Part shown: positions 1-11,156 of the stretch, piece by piece
How the letters are laid out: every line of letters starts with the position of its first letter
How positions within the stretch are numbered: position 1 is the first letter of the stretch
Source of the DNA: Sternotherus odoratus
Taxonomy: Eukaryota > Chordata > Testudines > Kinosternidae
Length of the DNA stretch: 64,000 bases
Assembly (NCBI GenBank): GCA_032164245.1
Contig: JAVMKO010000001.1
Span: forward strand, 64,896,892 to 64,960,891
Reading direction: 5' to 3'
The notes under the pieces: generated by a model
The model's input: the letters and a program-made list of their open reading frames with translations, nothing else
Told to the model about the DNA's origin: nothing
Databases searched by the model: none
Translations under genes and position numbers: made by a program

Positions 1-248
1 TATATGCTAAACTAACTACTTTCCGGTTATTTTCAAAGCAATTATCAGAGAATAGAACCAGATTGAACATTCTCATGATCAGTCAGAATGGTTATCTAGT
101 TAGATCCAGTTCTCCCAGTGAGTCTAAAGGAGTTTCATTCTTTGTGAGTCCCAAATTGATAGACCCATGCTGATAACACATATATAGTGTATAGATTTGC
201 TTATATCCTTCATGCTAGTATCTTGACTGGTGGATACCATACTGAATA

Positions 249-400
249 GATGGGATGAGGCAGAATGAGCCTCTTCCTTTTAATTTATTTATTTATTTAT
301 TTATTTATGATGGGATGAGGCAGAATGAGCCTCTTCCTTTTTATTTATTTATTTCTTTATGTATTTATTTATGTATTTATGTATTTATTTGCTTTTACTT
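249..400. repeat. Tandem duplication with TTTA microsatellite
   Basis: A block beginning GATGGGATGAGGCAGAATGA occurs at 249-281 and again at 309-341, a period of 60 bp. Each copy is followed by a TTTA-type microsatellite (about 285-308 and 342-392). The near identity of the two copies suggests a recent slippage duplication that included the microsatellite. Confidence 0.85.
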
Positions 401-1019
401 TCGAACTATTGGCATCTTAACATAGAAGAGATAGATGGATAATATAATTCATAAAGTATCATGATCTCTACAGCTAATCTATTATGGCTCTATTTTCAAA
501 ACCATTCTCCGTCATTAGCAGAATTAGCTTAAGTCCTGTGCTAAAGATTTATCGGAATGGCCAGGTTCAAGAACTTTAAATGTTCTCATGGCCTGTTGAT
601 CTTAGAGGATGTGTATGAACAGCAGTGAGGGCTTATGCCATACTAATACTTTAGAGAGTAAATACAAATACTTTTCATCTTTCAAAGCCATTGATGTATA
701 TCATATTGTTAGAACAATTCTTAAAATATATTAAAGATGTAAGGAGCTTCCCAGTCGAAAACTTAGTGTAGTTAAGACTGTAATTGCATGGCAATACCTT
801 AAGAGAAAACAGCTTCAAGCTTATTTAAGTAAAAAGGAAAGCTAGCAACTTCAAAAAAATGGAAAACATTAATAAAATAAAATTAGTAGTATGGGGACCT
901 TATTCTCCCATTATTCCTTCTCATCTTATAGCCCAGTCTTTTGCAGGACTTTAAGTCTAAACTCTACCATGCTCAGTATGTTAATATATATACTTCCCAA
1001 ATTTATGGTTTGCACTTAC

Positions 1020-1023
<4 letters not shown>

Positions 1024-1091
<68 letters not shown>

Positions 1092-1092
1092 G
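1024..1092 (+). repeat. (CT)n microsatellite
   Basis: About 35 units of CT/TC, interrupted once by CTTTCT near the 3' end. The open reading frame crossing it is only a Ser-Leu repeat created by the dinucleotide. Confidence 0.97.
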
Positions 1093-2334
1093 AGAGTTTG
1101 TTAGTAACTCAAGTCGAGTTACAAAATGAACCAACTTTTTTTTAAAAAAACCTAATTACAAACATTTTTCATGCACACAGATAGGAAAAGGCTTTAGATA
1201 AATTGTAGTTCTCCTATTTTACTTTTAATTCATTTTCCCTTGTAGTACTTAATACATTTCTCATTCATTCTAGCTAATTTAAAACCTATAAAGGATGATA
1301 AACAAAACTGAATTCTACTGGATAAATCATACAAGTTGAACTTCAAAAAGAAAGAGCTGGAAAAAAATCTAGTTAAGAGTATTTGTAATTAAACTTCTAC
1401 TTTATTTTTGTCATTTGCCTATACAGATCTCATTAGTGATTCTAATTCTATTAAAATATACTACAGTTTATTGTTAAAAAGAAACTGTAAAGTTGTACTT
1501 CTACACTAGTCCAAGGAATAAGTAAAGAAGTCTGAAAGGATGTTTTAAATGCTTTACATTTTCTTCCCAGGCAAAGGAATGTGGAATACTATTGAATATT
1601 AAATTGTTTTATAAAACCTTAATGGACTCTTTATTCCTTCTAGTAATCGTAATCCTTTTTAAATGATATGGCACCATTACATACAGTAAATAATGTCCCC
1701 TTCAATGCAATGTATACTAAAGCCTATAACAACAATACCTTGTTGTGCAGTTAATAGCTGTAATTGGCAGCTGTGCTGTAGCTCCTTGCCAAATTATAGT
1801 TGATAAAATATTCATTCTTACGTCTAACACAGGAGATTGCAATTACTGACTCTCTGCTCTTACTCAACTACCAACCGCTAAATGTTTAATAAAAAATCAT
1901 GTAGCACCTTAGCACTATTATGTACAATATTGTTTTCTTCTGGTCAACATATAAGCACATGTCAGCTCTCAGCTGGTAGCACATTTGGCTTCTGGTGTAG
2001 AAAGCTGGTGGGAAGTCCCACACTATACACAGCCTCATTGTAGGACAAGACTAAGTCTCACCCTTTCCAGGGCAGGGATGCTTTTCGTTTGGGTCAGGAG
2101 TTGCATCAGAGGGGTCAGCAAGTGGAGAGATTGGACTATCCCTACAGGTAGGCTATTCTTCAGGCTCTGCGAGGCCTAGTATTCAGGGCACCAGATGGGG
2201 CAGCCCATAGTGCTTCCTTAGATTGTGCTGGGGACTGAACCTATTTCCAGCATCTCCAGGATCACAGAGGTGCAAGCTTCATTCCCTAGCACTGGTGTAG
2301 GGATGAATCTGGCCCCAGTGGTGACTTTACGATA

Positions 2335-3305
2335 TAGGCACCTGATCCTGCAAATACCAACTGTTGGCCATCAAAGACATCTTTAAAGCATGGCATCATT
2401 ACTTGGAAGACACATCTTTCAGTTCAAGTATTCTTGGATCATAAGAATTTGAAGCACCTGAGGATGGCAGTGGTTCTCAATCAATGCAAGATCTGTTGTT
2501 CCCTCTTTTTCCTCCCAATTTGATGTCACCTTGGCCTATCACCCTCGTATCCCAAAAGGTAAAGCCAACACATTATCTCACATGGGTGAGTACCCGAACA
2601 AGGGAAACAGACCTATAGAGCCCTCCATAGTTTTAATTCCCTGACATTTTGTTAACATCATCATGCTGTTGCCATTACACCTCTGACGTTTAGAGTGGCG
2701 ACGAAGTTCCTCCACTCCTATCTGTTTCTGGCAAGTCTTTCAGTGATTTGTTAACATACTTGTGCACAGCGATTTATTGTCTCTTGTAAAGTCTCCCATG
2801 CCTCTGAATCCATTTGCTGTAAAATTGATGTTGACCAGTACAAATCTGACCCCTGATTTGAACTTCTCAGTTAAGAATGCGGTTCTCTTGTTCAAATATC
2901 AGATCAATGTTCCTGATAGTCAACCAGATCTGTCCATATTTGGGCTATATCATCACTTGCCCCGACTGGCCACTTCAGTCACTGGAGAATGATGAAGCTT
3001 GTGCCTCACAATTTCCAGGTTGTCCAGCTGATTAACTTGGTGGTCTTCAGCTCCAGCTACCCAATACAATGAATATACATGCAGTATTACATGTTTCCCT
3101 GCCAAAAAAATACACTGGCAACTCCTTTCCCAGATGGATACAACCACCTCATCTTTGCATCATGGTCCTGGGGCAGATGAGTCATATCGTGGACTCCAAG
3201 ATTCTCCATGAGAAGCATATGCAGAGTGTCCATTGGGAGGGTTGTGGTCCTGGTGATCATTTGTGGGAGCTGGCCAACAACATACATGTTCCCAGCCTAC
3301 TTTAG
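2335..3305 (+). pseudogene. Decayed Ty3/gypsy retrotransposon polyprotein (RNase H to chromodomain)
   Basis: Remnant of a Ty3/gypsy chromovirus-type LTR retrotransposon. Reading the plus strand across frameshifts, three pieces appear in the expected order. Near 2355-2410 there is an RNase H-like segment (YQLLAIKDIFKAWHHYLED). Near 2490-2590 comes the RNase H end (FDVTLAYHP ... KANTLSH, compare the usual K-ADALSR). At 3000-3110 there is an integrase C-terminal segment (FQVVQLINLVVFS ... FHVSL type). The open frame 3069-3305 then ends in a chromodomain-like stretch (VDSKI ... VHWEGCGPGDHLWELANN). The region between RNase H and the integrase tail is too short for a whole integrase core, so an internal deletion is inferred. 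No LTRs are seen next to it. Family assignment rests on motif order; the element is clearly dead. Confidence 0.7.
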
Positions 3306-6060
3306 ATTCGAAGCTGCCTAGTAGGCATCTTTTGATTGTGATACTTCTTAATCTGTGTAAACCTAAATTACATCTTCTTGAGCCTGTTTAAATGTGATGA
3401 GTCACCCCTGAGCCAGAATGTTTGATACTGAATGTTGGTACTGGCAGCTATTTTTTACCAGTATGCCGTACCGACCATACCGCCTTACTTTCACCCCTGG
3501 GGATTGCATCATGTGAACACGGGTCATTTTGATTTGGAAAAAAACCCAAAAGGTATTGTAGGAAGACAAAACTCCCTGTGTAGACAACCCCGAAGTTGCT
3601 TGGGTCACATGCAGATAAACAGATCATTGAGAGTCTAATTCTACATGTTCACACTGTACGGAATTCCCTAGTCATTTAGACAAGCTGTTTTAGAGGAAGA
3701 ACAGTTATTTCAACAGTGGTTCAGTTACAACAACAACAACAACAAAAGAGAATAGAGATATCAATGGAGTGCCCAATAAATCATTTGATGGATGCATAAG
3801 GTCTCCTTGACTTTATTTATCAATGCTATTTATGCCTGTTCAATGTCTCATTAATTGAATGAAATTAAATGAATTAATCCAGCGTGACCACCTAAAACAG
3901 CATGCTGGCTTTGATTATTTTATTGTTCTGCAGCAACACAGTGATTTCACCAGTCAACATGCACTCCAATACATGTCAACTGTATTATCCATGTCATTGC
4001 TTGTCCCCAGTTTATTGTGGTCAAGAGGATGAAACACTGGCCTAAATTTTCAAAAGTGATTAGTGGTTTTTGAAAGCATCATTTTCAAGGGGTCAAACTG
4101 AAATGGATCTGATTTTCAGGAAGTCCTGAGCACTGACCCTCTGAAAATCAGGCCTCAATTTTCAAAGTGGTAATCTGTTTGGGGTTTTTTGTTCTGTTTT
4201 TTATTAATATTTCAGCATCTTGATGGGTCACCGGACCCGTGAGGCATTAACTGGTGCACACTGTGTGAAATAATCAATCTTTTGGCAGAGAGATGCTTAA
4301 GCATGCATAATTTATCTACTTCATATCACTTTACAAGTGCCCTTGTCTAAGTTCAGCGTTGAGATAATTATAGAGGTTACGATGTTGCAAATAGATAATA
4401 TAATTTACAATAAATATTCTGATCATAAAATAGCATTCTGCCTTCTCAGGAGGCACCTGTCACCTGACAATGTGTGGAAGCATAATTCTGGCACAACCAT
4501 CTTCTTTTTCCAGCTCATTTCTCTGATTCCTCATTAGACATTCTGAAGACATCTCCCCTGACAATCCCCATGTGATGCCGAAGGCATGTGACTTTCCTCT
4601 TATCCAGAAATAACCGGAGAGAAAATTGTCCATGCCAGGAGATTTACATCAACTGGTGCTCCTACTCCAGAGGGAGTCGTACATTTTAGGAGTCTCTCTG
4701 AAAGGGAATGGTTGGTGTAAATTGGATTTATTTGGCATGCATCATTCACTTCCTGGGAAAAACAGATATCAAGGCACTGTGGAACTGCACTTTTTAAATG
4801 GATTTTCCCCCCTTTATTTATTTATTTTCCCTTATTGACTGAAAGTATATTAAATCTGGAGCTAACTGGCTTGAGATGTCCACAACTGGATTTAACACAT
4901 CTATATTACAGGCTGCAGTTTCTCAGTGAAAATGTCCCAGGCATGTAATTTGTTTCTTCTCCCAGGTTATGCTCGCTGAATCTTATAACAGCAATTTTCT
5001 CTGTGACGTCTGAAATCATCCCATGGATGTTACAAAATGCCATCCTTCAATGTTGCCATTGTGCAAGGGATTTCCTGCTTCCTATACTCCATGCTGTTAA
5101 AATATGAAAATAGGAAATATTGCTTTAGGGGTTTCTCTATTATGTATCACACATTAAGTTACTTCCCATCAATAGAGTGGCACCAAAAGATCTTAGCGTT
5201 TGGTACACTGTGTACAATCAATGTGCACAAGTTATTCTGTGCAAAAGTTGTGACTGTCTGGTTAGGGCCAGATTGAGGGCTCTTCAAAACTCAGTCCGTT
5301 TATAAACATAAAATATAAAAACACTAAATATAAGAAAGAGGCTGCAGATTTGAAATTGGAACCTTCAGAAAAACCTACAACATGGATGGCAGATATATTC
5401 TTGTCAGGTGGATGAATTAACCTTAATTAACTGCTATGGCAAACAGATTGGAAATGATCCAGTTTTTCATGATACTCAGAGTACAAGGGAACATAATCAG
5501 GATATATATCTGACCATTAAGCTGTTACAACATGTGCACATTAAATGATCATTTGGCCTTTGTAGCTTTCACTTCTCTCTGTTAGAAACGAGTTATGTCT
5601 GGATTTTTGTTCCTGTTTTATATCAGTGTTGGTTTGCAAGTGCAACCAAATGTCCATTCACAGACTGCATGGCAGAGCAGATGTTAGCCATGATCCTTTC
5701 CCTGAAATTGACATGCACCCAAGTCAAGGTTGGCATCTGGTGTTTATTCAGGAGAACATAAATTTGTTAGCCTGACCAGGATTGATCAAGTCAGAATATT
5801 AAATAACTTTGCCTCTGGATCCTTAATTATTGTGTGCCTTTAAGTATATGCTAAGTATTGACACTATTCACTATGTTGATGTCATTTTACATTTCATCTG
5901 ACATACAGAAAAAGCACATGTGAATATTCTGCATGAATTCAAACAACAACAAAAACTGTCATCCTTCAGGATTACTTAAAACAGTTTAGTCCCAGATTCT
6001 GCCCTGTAATGAGGCTTTTTGCTCATCTTTGCCACAAATTAGCCAGAGACCACTTGAGAG
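3306..6060. other. Unique-looking sequence, no gene recognised
   Basis: No exon or clear mobile element was recognised. Parts are AT-rich (around 3830-3900 with several ATTAATT / TAATTGA words). Near 4040-4160 there is a degenerate TTTTCAAA-rich repeat of the kind scattered through turtle genomes. Confidence 0.5.
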
Positions 6061-6375
6061 TGTAATCACCAGTGCCCTTTTACTTGCAGTGTCAGTTCCC
6101 ACCACCTTCTATGTACAGTCTGCTCAACCCAGCACCCTGAGGGACAGCTAGCTTCCCCAGTCAGCATGGATACACAGCCTTTGGCTCCTCCCTTTTCTCT
6201 CCCCAACCACTTTCTTCCTGCCAGCTTTATATAGCCCCCTACCTAATAAGTCCTGCAGGTGTGTTTCCTCAATCAAGTAGGCATGGCATACCCAACCAAC
6301 CCCAACTAATACCTCTTAATTGGAGCTGGGCGAACAGGGGCCTGGCTCAGGCCATCTGGCCAGCACCCTGTTACA
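6061..6375 (-). mobile_element. LTR-like block (solo LTR, degraded)
   Basis: Read on the minus strand the block starts TGTAACAGGGTGCTGG at 6375 and ends GATTACA at 6061, giving TG...CA ends with a short inverted terminal match (TGTAA / TTACA). A TATA-like motif, CTATATAAAG, lies at about 6228-6237. This looks like a retroviral-type solo LTR. No target duplication is visible and no internal retroviral sequence adjoins it, so the call is tentative. Confidence 0.45.
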
Positions 6376-7512
6376 CGCCCCTTTAGTTATGCTGAATGAC
6401 GCCTTACTCTGCGATTAGTCCCATTGAAATCAATGAGACTGCTCACGAAGCAAACTGCTACTCAACGTTATATTAAAGATACAGTAAGGATTTTTGTGGC
6501 TGTCAATTTCTTAAAATTCATGGCAAAAAATGTCGAGCTTACAATCAGGCATACAGATGGGCAGGCCATGAGACAGAATAAAGGTGACTTGGCTCTTTTA
6601 ATTGTGTGTTTCATGTTTTCAATGGTTTTGTTCTCTTTTTAAATGAAACCTTTGCTTTTTTTTTGTTTCCATCTACTTTTCCTATAACCTTCTGAGTTTT
6701 ACTTTGAGTTTGAATGGACCCAAACACACTTGGCCTGGCTTTTGGGTTGAAGAAACCATTTGGCATGGATTTGACCATAATCATAAATGGAATTGATCAT
6801 AAGCATAAATCCCTCTCAAAACACATGGTTAGGGAGGACATTCATATGAAATTTGGTCTATGATCCCCTCCTAAGGGCTGTGAGAACTCCCAAAGATGTT
6901 CAATAAAGCTGGGCCCAGTTTCACTGGTTACAGGTATGTGAAGGAGCCTGACACATCCCTAGTCAGCGGGCAGATAGTAGTGGAGAACATTACTGAATAA
7001 ATATAGCCACCTTATGTTGGTTTTATTTTCAGTTTGTGATACAGCATTTTTGTAGATTATATCTTTGAATTTCCCCATTGTTGGTTTTACCCTTTTCACT
7101 GTTACCAAGAAACTGTATCAACATCTTGAAAATGAATGTTTTCAAGTTTCAAATGAATGAAATGCAAGAGTTTGCCTTGGAAGTCTGGCTGCAGTAAACA
7201 ATCTCATTTCCTGGATCTATTTGGACTGTTCTGCATCACTGAAGAGGATACATAAATCTGTTTATCTATCTTACTGTAGTTAAACTGTCACTCTGCTCCT
7301 TTCCTCATACGGTCACTTGTGGAGCTGTTCTCAAATTGCCTTCACATGCTGCTGAGAAGGATAATTTTCAAATGGAATTATATGCAGCTACCTTTTGATG
7401 ACTGCATTTTGCATTGGTCTTGGTTTTTTCCCAGTTAGGAAACTAGATTAGATATACTATGATTCACACTTTATTATTTCACTGGAAATAACAAGTGTCT
7501 GGCAAGTACCTG
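6376..7512. other. No recognised feature
   Basis: No exon, RNA gene or transposon recognised. Composition is moderately AT-rich. Confidence 0.5.
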
Positions 7513-7602
7513 AGAATCATAGAATCACAGAAGATTAGGGTTAGAAGAGACCTCAGATGGTCATGTAGTTCAATCCCCTGCTCAAAGCAGGACCAACACC
7601 AA

Positions 7603-10250
7603 CTAAATCACCCCAGCCAGGGCTTTGTCAAGCCAAGTCTTAAAAACCTCTAAGGATGGAGATTCCAACACCTTCCTAGGCAACCCATTCCAGTGTTTCA
7701 CCACCCTCCTAGTGAAATCGTGTTTCCTAATATCCAACCTAGTCCTTCCCCACTGCAACTTGAGACCATTGCCCCTTATTCTGTCAGCTGCCACTGTTGA
7801 GAATACTCAAGCTCCATCCTTTTTGGAACCTCCTTCAGGGAGTTGAAGGAAGCTATCAAATCCCCCCTTACTCTTCTCTTCTGCAGACTAAAAAAGCCCA
7901 GTTCCCTCAATCTTTTCTCATAAGACATGTGCCCCAGACCCCTGATCATTTTCATTGTCCTTCGCTGGACTCTCTAATTTGTCCACATCCTTTCTGTAGT
8001 GTGGGGACCAAAACTGGACACAATACTGCAGATGTGGCTTCATCAGAGCAGAATAGAGGGGAATAATCACTTCCCTCAATCTGCTGGCAATGCTCCTACT
8101 AATACAGTCCAATATGCCATTGGCCTTCTTGCCAATAATGGCACATTGCTCATTCATATTCAGCTTCTCCTCCACTGTAATCCCCAGGTCCTTTTTGGCA
8201 GAACTGTTGCTTAGATAGTCGGTCGCCATCCTGTAGCAGTGCATGGGATTCTTCCTTCCTAAGTGCAGGACTCTGCACTTGTCCTTGTTGAACTTCATCA
8301 GATTTCTTTTGTCCCAATCCTCCAATTTGTTTAAGTCACTCTGGACCCTATCCATACTCTCCTGGGTATGTACCTTTCCCCCCAGCTTAGTGTCATCTGT
8401 GAACTTGCTGAGGGTGCAATCCATCCCATCATCCAGATCATTAATAAAGATGTTGAACAAAACTGGCCCCAGGACCGACCCCTTGAGCACTCCACTTGAT
8501 ATTAGCTGCCAACTAGATATTGAGCTGTTGATCACTACCCATTAAGCCCGACAATCTAGCCAACTTTCTAGTTCATTCATCCAATCCATACTTTTTTCAC
8601 TTGCTGAAAAGAATTCTGTGGGAGATCATATCAAAGTCAAGATATATCATGTCCACTTTGCTAAAGTCAAGATATATCATGTCCACTGCTTTCCCCATAT
8701 CCACAGAGCCAGTTATCTCATCATAGAAGGCCCTCACATTGGTCAGGCATGACTTTCCCTTGGTGAATCCATGTTGACTGTTCTTGATCACCTTCCTCTC
8801 CTCCAAGTGTTTCAAAATGATTTCCTTGAAGACCTGCTGAAAGATGTTTCCAGGGACTGAGGTTTGGCTGACTGATCTGTAGTTCCCCAGTCTTCCCTTT
8901 TTTAAAGATGGGCACTATATTTGCCTTTTTCCAATTGTCCTGGACTTTCCCTGATCGCCACAAGTTTTCAAAGATAATGGCTAATGGCTCTACAATCACA
9001 TCAGCCAATTCCCTCAACAGCCTCAGATGGATTAGATCCGGACCAGTGGATTTATGCATGTCCAGATTTTCTAAATAGTCCTTAACCTGTTCTGGTTAAG
9101 GAGGCTGCTCACCTCCTCCCCATACTGTGTTGCCCAAGTCACAGTGTGGGAGCTGACCTTGTCTGTGAAGACCAAGGCAAAAAAAGCATAGAGTCCTTCA
9201 GCTTTTTCCACATCATCTGTCACTAGGTTGCGTCCCCCATTCTGTAAGGGTCCTGCCCTTTCTCTGATCTTTTTATTGTTGCTAACATACCTGTAGAAAC
9301 CTATCTTCTTACCCTCCACATCCGTTGCTAGCTGCAACTCCAGTTGTGTTTTGGCCTTTCTGATTACACCCCTGTATGCTCGAGAAATATTTTTATGCTC
9401 CTCCCTAGTCATCTGTCCAAGTTTCCACTTCTTGTAAACTTCCTTTTTGTGTTTAAGCTCACCAAAGATTTCATTGTTAATCCAAGCTGGTCGCCTGCCA
9501 TATCTGCTATTCTTTCTGTACATAGGGGTGGTTTGTTTCTGCACCCTCAATAAGGCTTCTCTAAAATACAGCCAGCTTTCCTGGACTCCTTTCCCCCTCA
9601 TATTAGCCTCCCAAGGCATCCTGCCCATCAATTCCCCTAGGGAGTCAAAGTCTGCTTTTCTGAAACCCAGGGTCTGTATTTTGCTACTCTCCTTTCTTCC
9701 TTTTGTGAGGATCCTGAACTCAGCCATCTCATGACCACTGCTGCCAAGGTTGCCACCGACATCTAATTCCCCTACCAATTCTTCCCTATTTATAAGCAGC
9801 AGGTCAAGAGGAGAATGACCCCTGGTTGGTTCCTCCAGTAGTTATAGCAGGAGTTGTCTCCAATACTCTCCAAAAACTTCCTGGATTGTCTGTGCAGTGA
9901 TGTATTACTCCCTCAGCAGATGTCAGGGTGATTAAAGTCCCCCATTAGAACCAGGACCTGTGTTCCGTAAACTCCGGTTAATTATTTGAAGAAAGCCTCA
10001 TCTATCCCATCTGCATAGTCCAGTGGTTGATAGCACGTGCCCATCACAACATCGCCCTTGTTGCTCTCACTTCTAAACTTAATCCAAACTCTCTCTACAG
10101 GTTTTTCTCCAGTTGCATACTGGAGCTCTGAGCAATCATACATCTCTCAACAAATAGTGCACATCATAATTCTTCGACTGTGCCAGGACTTCCAGTTCTT
10201 CCTGCATGTTTCCCAGCTTGTGTCTTCTGATCATTTTCAGACCTGGGAAC
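7603..10250 (-). pseudogene. CR1 ORF2 remnant (endonuclease plus reverse transcriptase)
   Basis: Broken ORF2 of the CR1 element. Endonuclease motifs in order: a CYQPLDYADGIDEAF segment, then MGDFNHPDIC near 9930, then a LLLINREELVGELDVG segment and GSSGHEMAEF near 9740. The last one should be S-D-H, so the catalytic Asp is replaced by Gly. RT motifs follow: ADVIVEPLAIIF, NWKKANIVPIFKKG, HGFTKGKSCLTN, VLGPVLFNIFINDLDDG and FTDDTKLGG near 8400. The last is usually F-A-D-D, so its Ala has become Thr. The protein ends in WNGLPRKVLESPSLEVFK...LAGVI with the stop at 7603. Several frameshifts and stops break it; the longest open piece is 235 codons (9071-9778). Confidence 0.9.
8633..8687. repeat. 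30-bp tandem duplication inside the CR1 RT
   Basis: The 25-bp block AAAGTCAAGATATATCATGT plus CCACT occurs at 8633-8657 and 8663-8687. In the protein it doubles the YLDFSK strand around the first catalytic Asp motif (VDMIYLDFSK then VDMIYLDF). It postdates loss of RT function. Confidence 0.85.
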
Positions 10251-10255
10251 TAAGA

Positions 10256-10630
10256 TGTGGATCAGTGATGGAAATTTCATTAGGATTAGCTACAGTAAAT
10301 TGTGCATGAATCTACATGTTGGGGGCATACCTGCCCACCCAAACAATTAAATATTTCTAGCATTATGTATTTCTAACAATGTAATTTTCAGCATCTGAAC
10401 ATGATAGCTCATGACAAGTGGAAGCTCTACTTATATTGTGCATCTAATTGAGAGGAATATCAAATTTGAAAATTGGCTCAACATTGCTGTAGCAATCTCA
10501 CTCCAATTCACTGGTTCTTTGGTGTCAAGATAACAGGGCCTTGTATTTTTCTACCTCTAAGTTCCATGAGTTGCTGAAAAAGAGCCTCATCTCATGACAT
10601 TTAGAAAGATGGTTGCTAAAAAAACAAATA
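10256..10630. other. No recognised feature
   Basis: Short AT-rich stretch between the CR1 element and the MITE. No motif recognised. Confidence 0.45.
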
Positions 10631-11156
10631 GAGTAAAACCTCGATTTAACGGAACTCGATTTAACGGACTTCGGATGCAACGGACAAAATTTCTGATCCA
10701 TATCAGACCCTCCCGGCTGTGGCCCAGGTCCCCTTCGCTGGCGGGCTGGCTGCTGGCTCCCGGCTGCCGCCCCGGTCCCGGCCGCTGGCGGGCTGGCTGC
10801 CGGCTCCCGCCCCGGTCCCGGCAGCGGGCGGTTTGGCTGCTGGCTCCCGGGTGCCGCCCGGGTCCCAGCAGCAGGCGGGCTGGCTGCTGGCTCCCGGCTG
10901 CCGCCCGAGTCCCGGCAGCACGCGGGCTGGCTGCCGGCTCCCACCCAGGTCCCAGCAGCGGGCGGGCTGGCTGCCAGCTCCCGGCTGCCGCCCGGGTCCC
11001 GGCAGTGGGCGGGCTGCGGAGCAGCCGCTCCGACCCTGTGGCGGGCGGGCTGCTGCTCCGACAGCTCGGTGTTTTTTTTTATTATTAAATAACGGACTTT
11101 TTGATTTAACGGGCACCACCTCGCCCGAATTAGTCCATTAAATGGAGGTTTTACTG
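10631..11156 (+). mobile_element. Tigger-like MITE with GC-rich tandem core
   Basis: Non-autonomous DNA transposon. The left end is GAGTAAAACCTCGATTTAAC and the right end read on the other strand is CAGTAAAACCTCCATTTAAT, giving about 20 bp of imperfect terminal inverted repeat. TA dinucleotides flank both ends (10629-10630 and 11157-11158), the target duplication of the Tc1/mariner-pogo group. The interior (about 10705-11055) is a very GC-rich imperfect minisatellite of roughly 46-50 bp units built on CTGGCTCCCGGCTGCCGCCC. No transposase is encoded. Placing it with Tigger/pogo relies on the TA duplication and the CAGT...CCTCGATT terminus. Confidence 0.8.
10705..11055. repeat. GC-rich minisatellite inside the MITE
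   Basis: Six to seven imperfect units of about 46-50 bp, dense in CpG, each containing GGCGGGCTGGCTGC and CCCGG. Open frames run through it on both strands (up to 220 codons) but are simple Gly/Pro/Ala/Arg-rich repeats and not genes. Confidence 0.85.

Larger units (their letters stand above)
1..2334. other. AT-rich stretch without recognised gene
   Basis: I see no coding exon, RNA gene or clear transposon here apart from the small repeats listed separately: the 60-bp duplication with TTTA repeats near 249-400 and the CT microsatellite near 1024-1092. Short open frames exist but have no recognisable motif. It is probably intergenic DNA downstream of TSPAN19. Confidence 0.6.
7513..10255 (-). 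mobile_element. CR1 LINE, 5'-truncated, endonuclease to 3' end
   Basis: A 2.7 kb CR1-family non-LTR retrotransposon on the minus strand. Its 3' end at 7513 has the typical CR1 tail (on the minus strand ...GATTCTATGATTC), followed upstream by the conserved 3' region. The coding part runs from the endonuclease start (near 10245) through the reverse transcriptase to the ORF2 stop at 7603. The 5' UTR and ORF1 are missing, as is usual for CR1 copies. No clear target duplication is visible, also usual for CR1. Confidence 0.92.

Noticed and set aside
891..1145. 84-codon open frame
   Set aside because: Most of it is a Ser-Leu repeat from the CT microsatellite.
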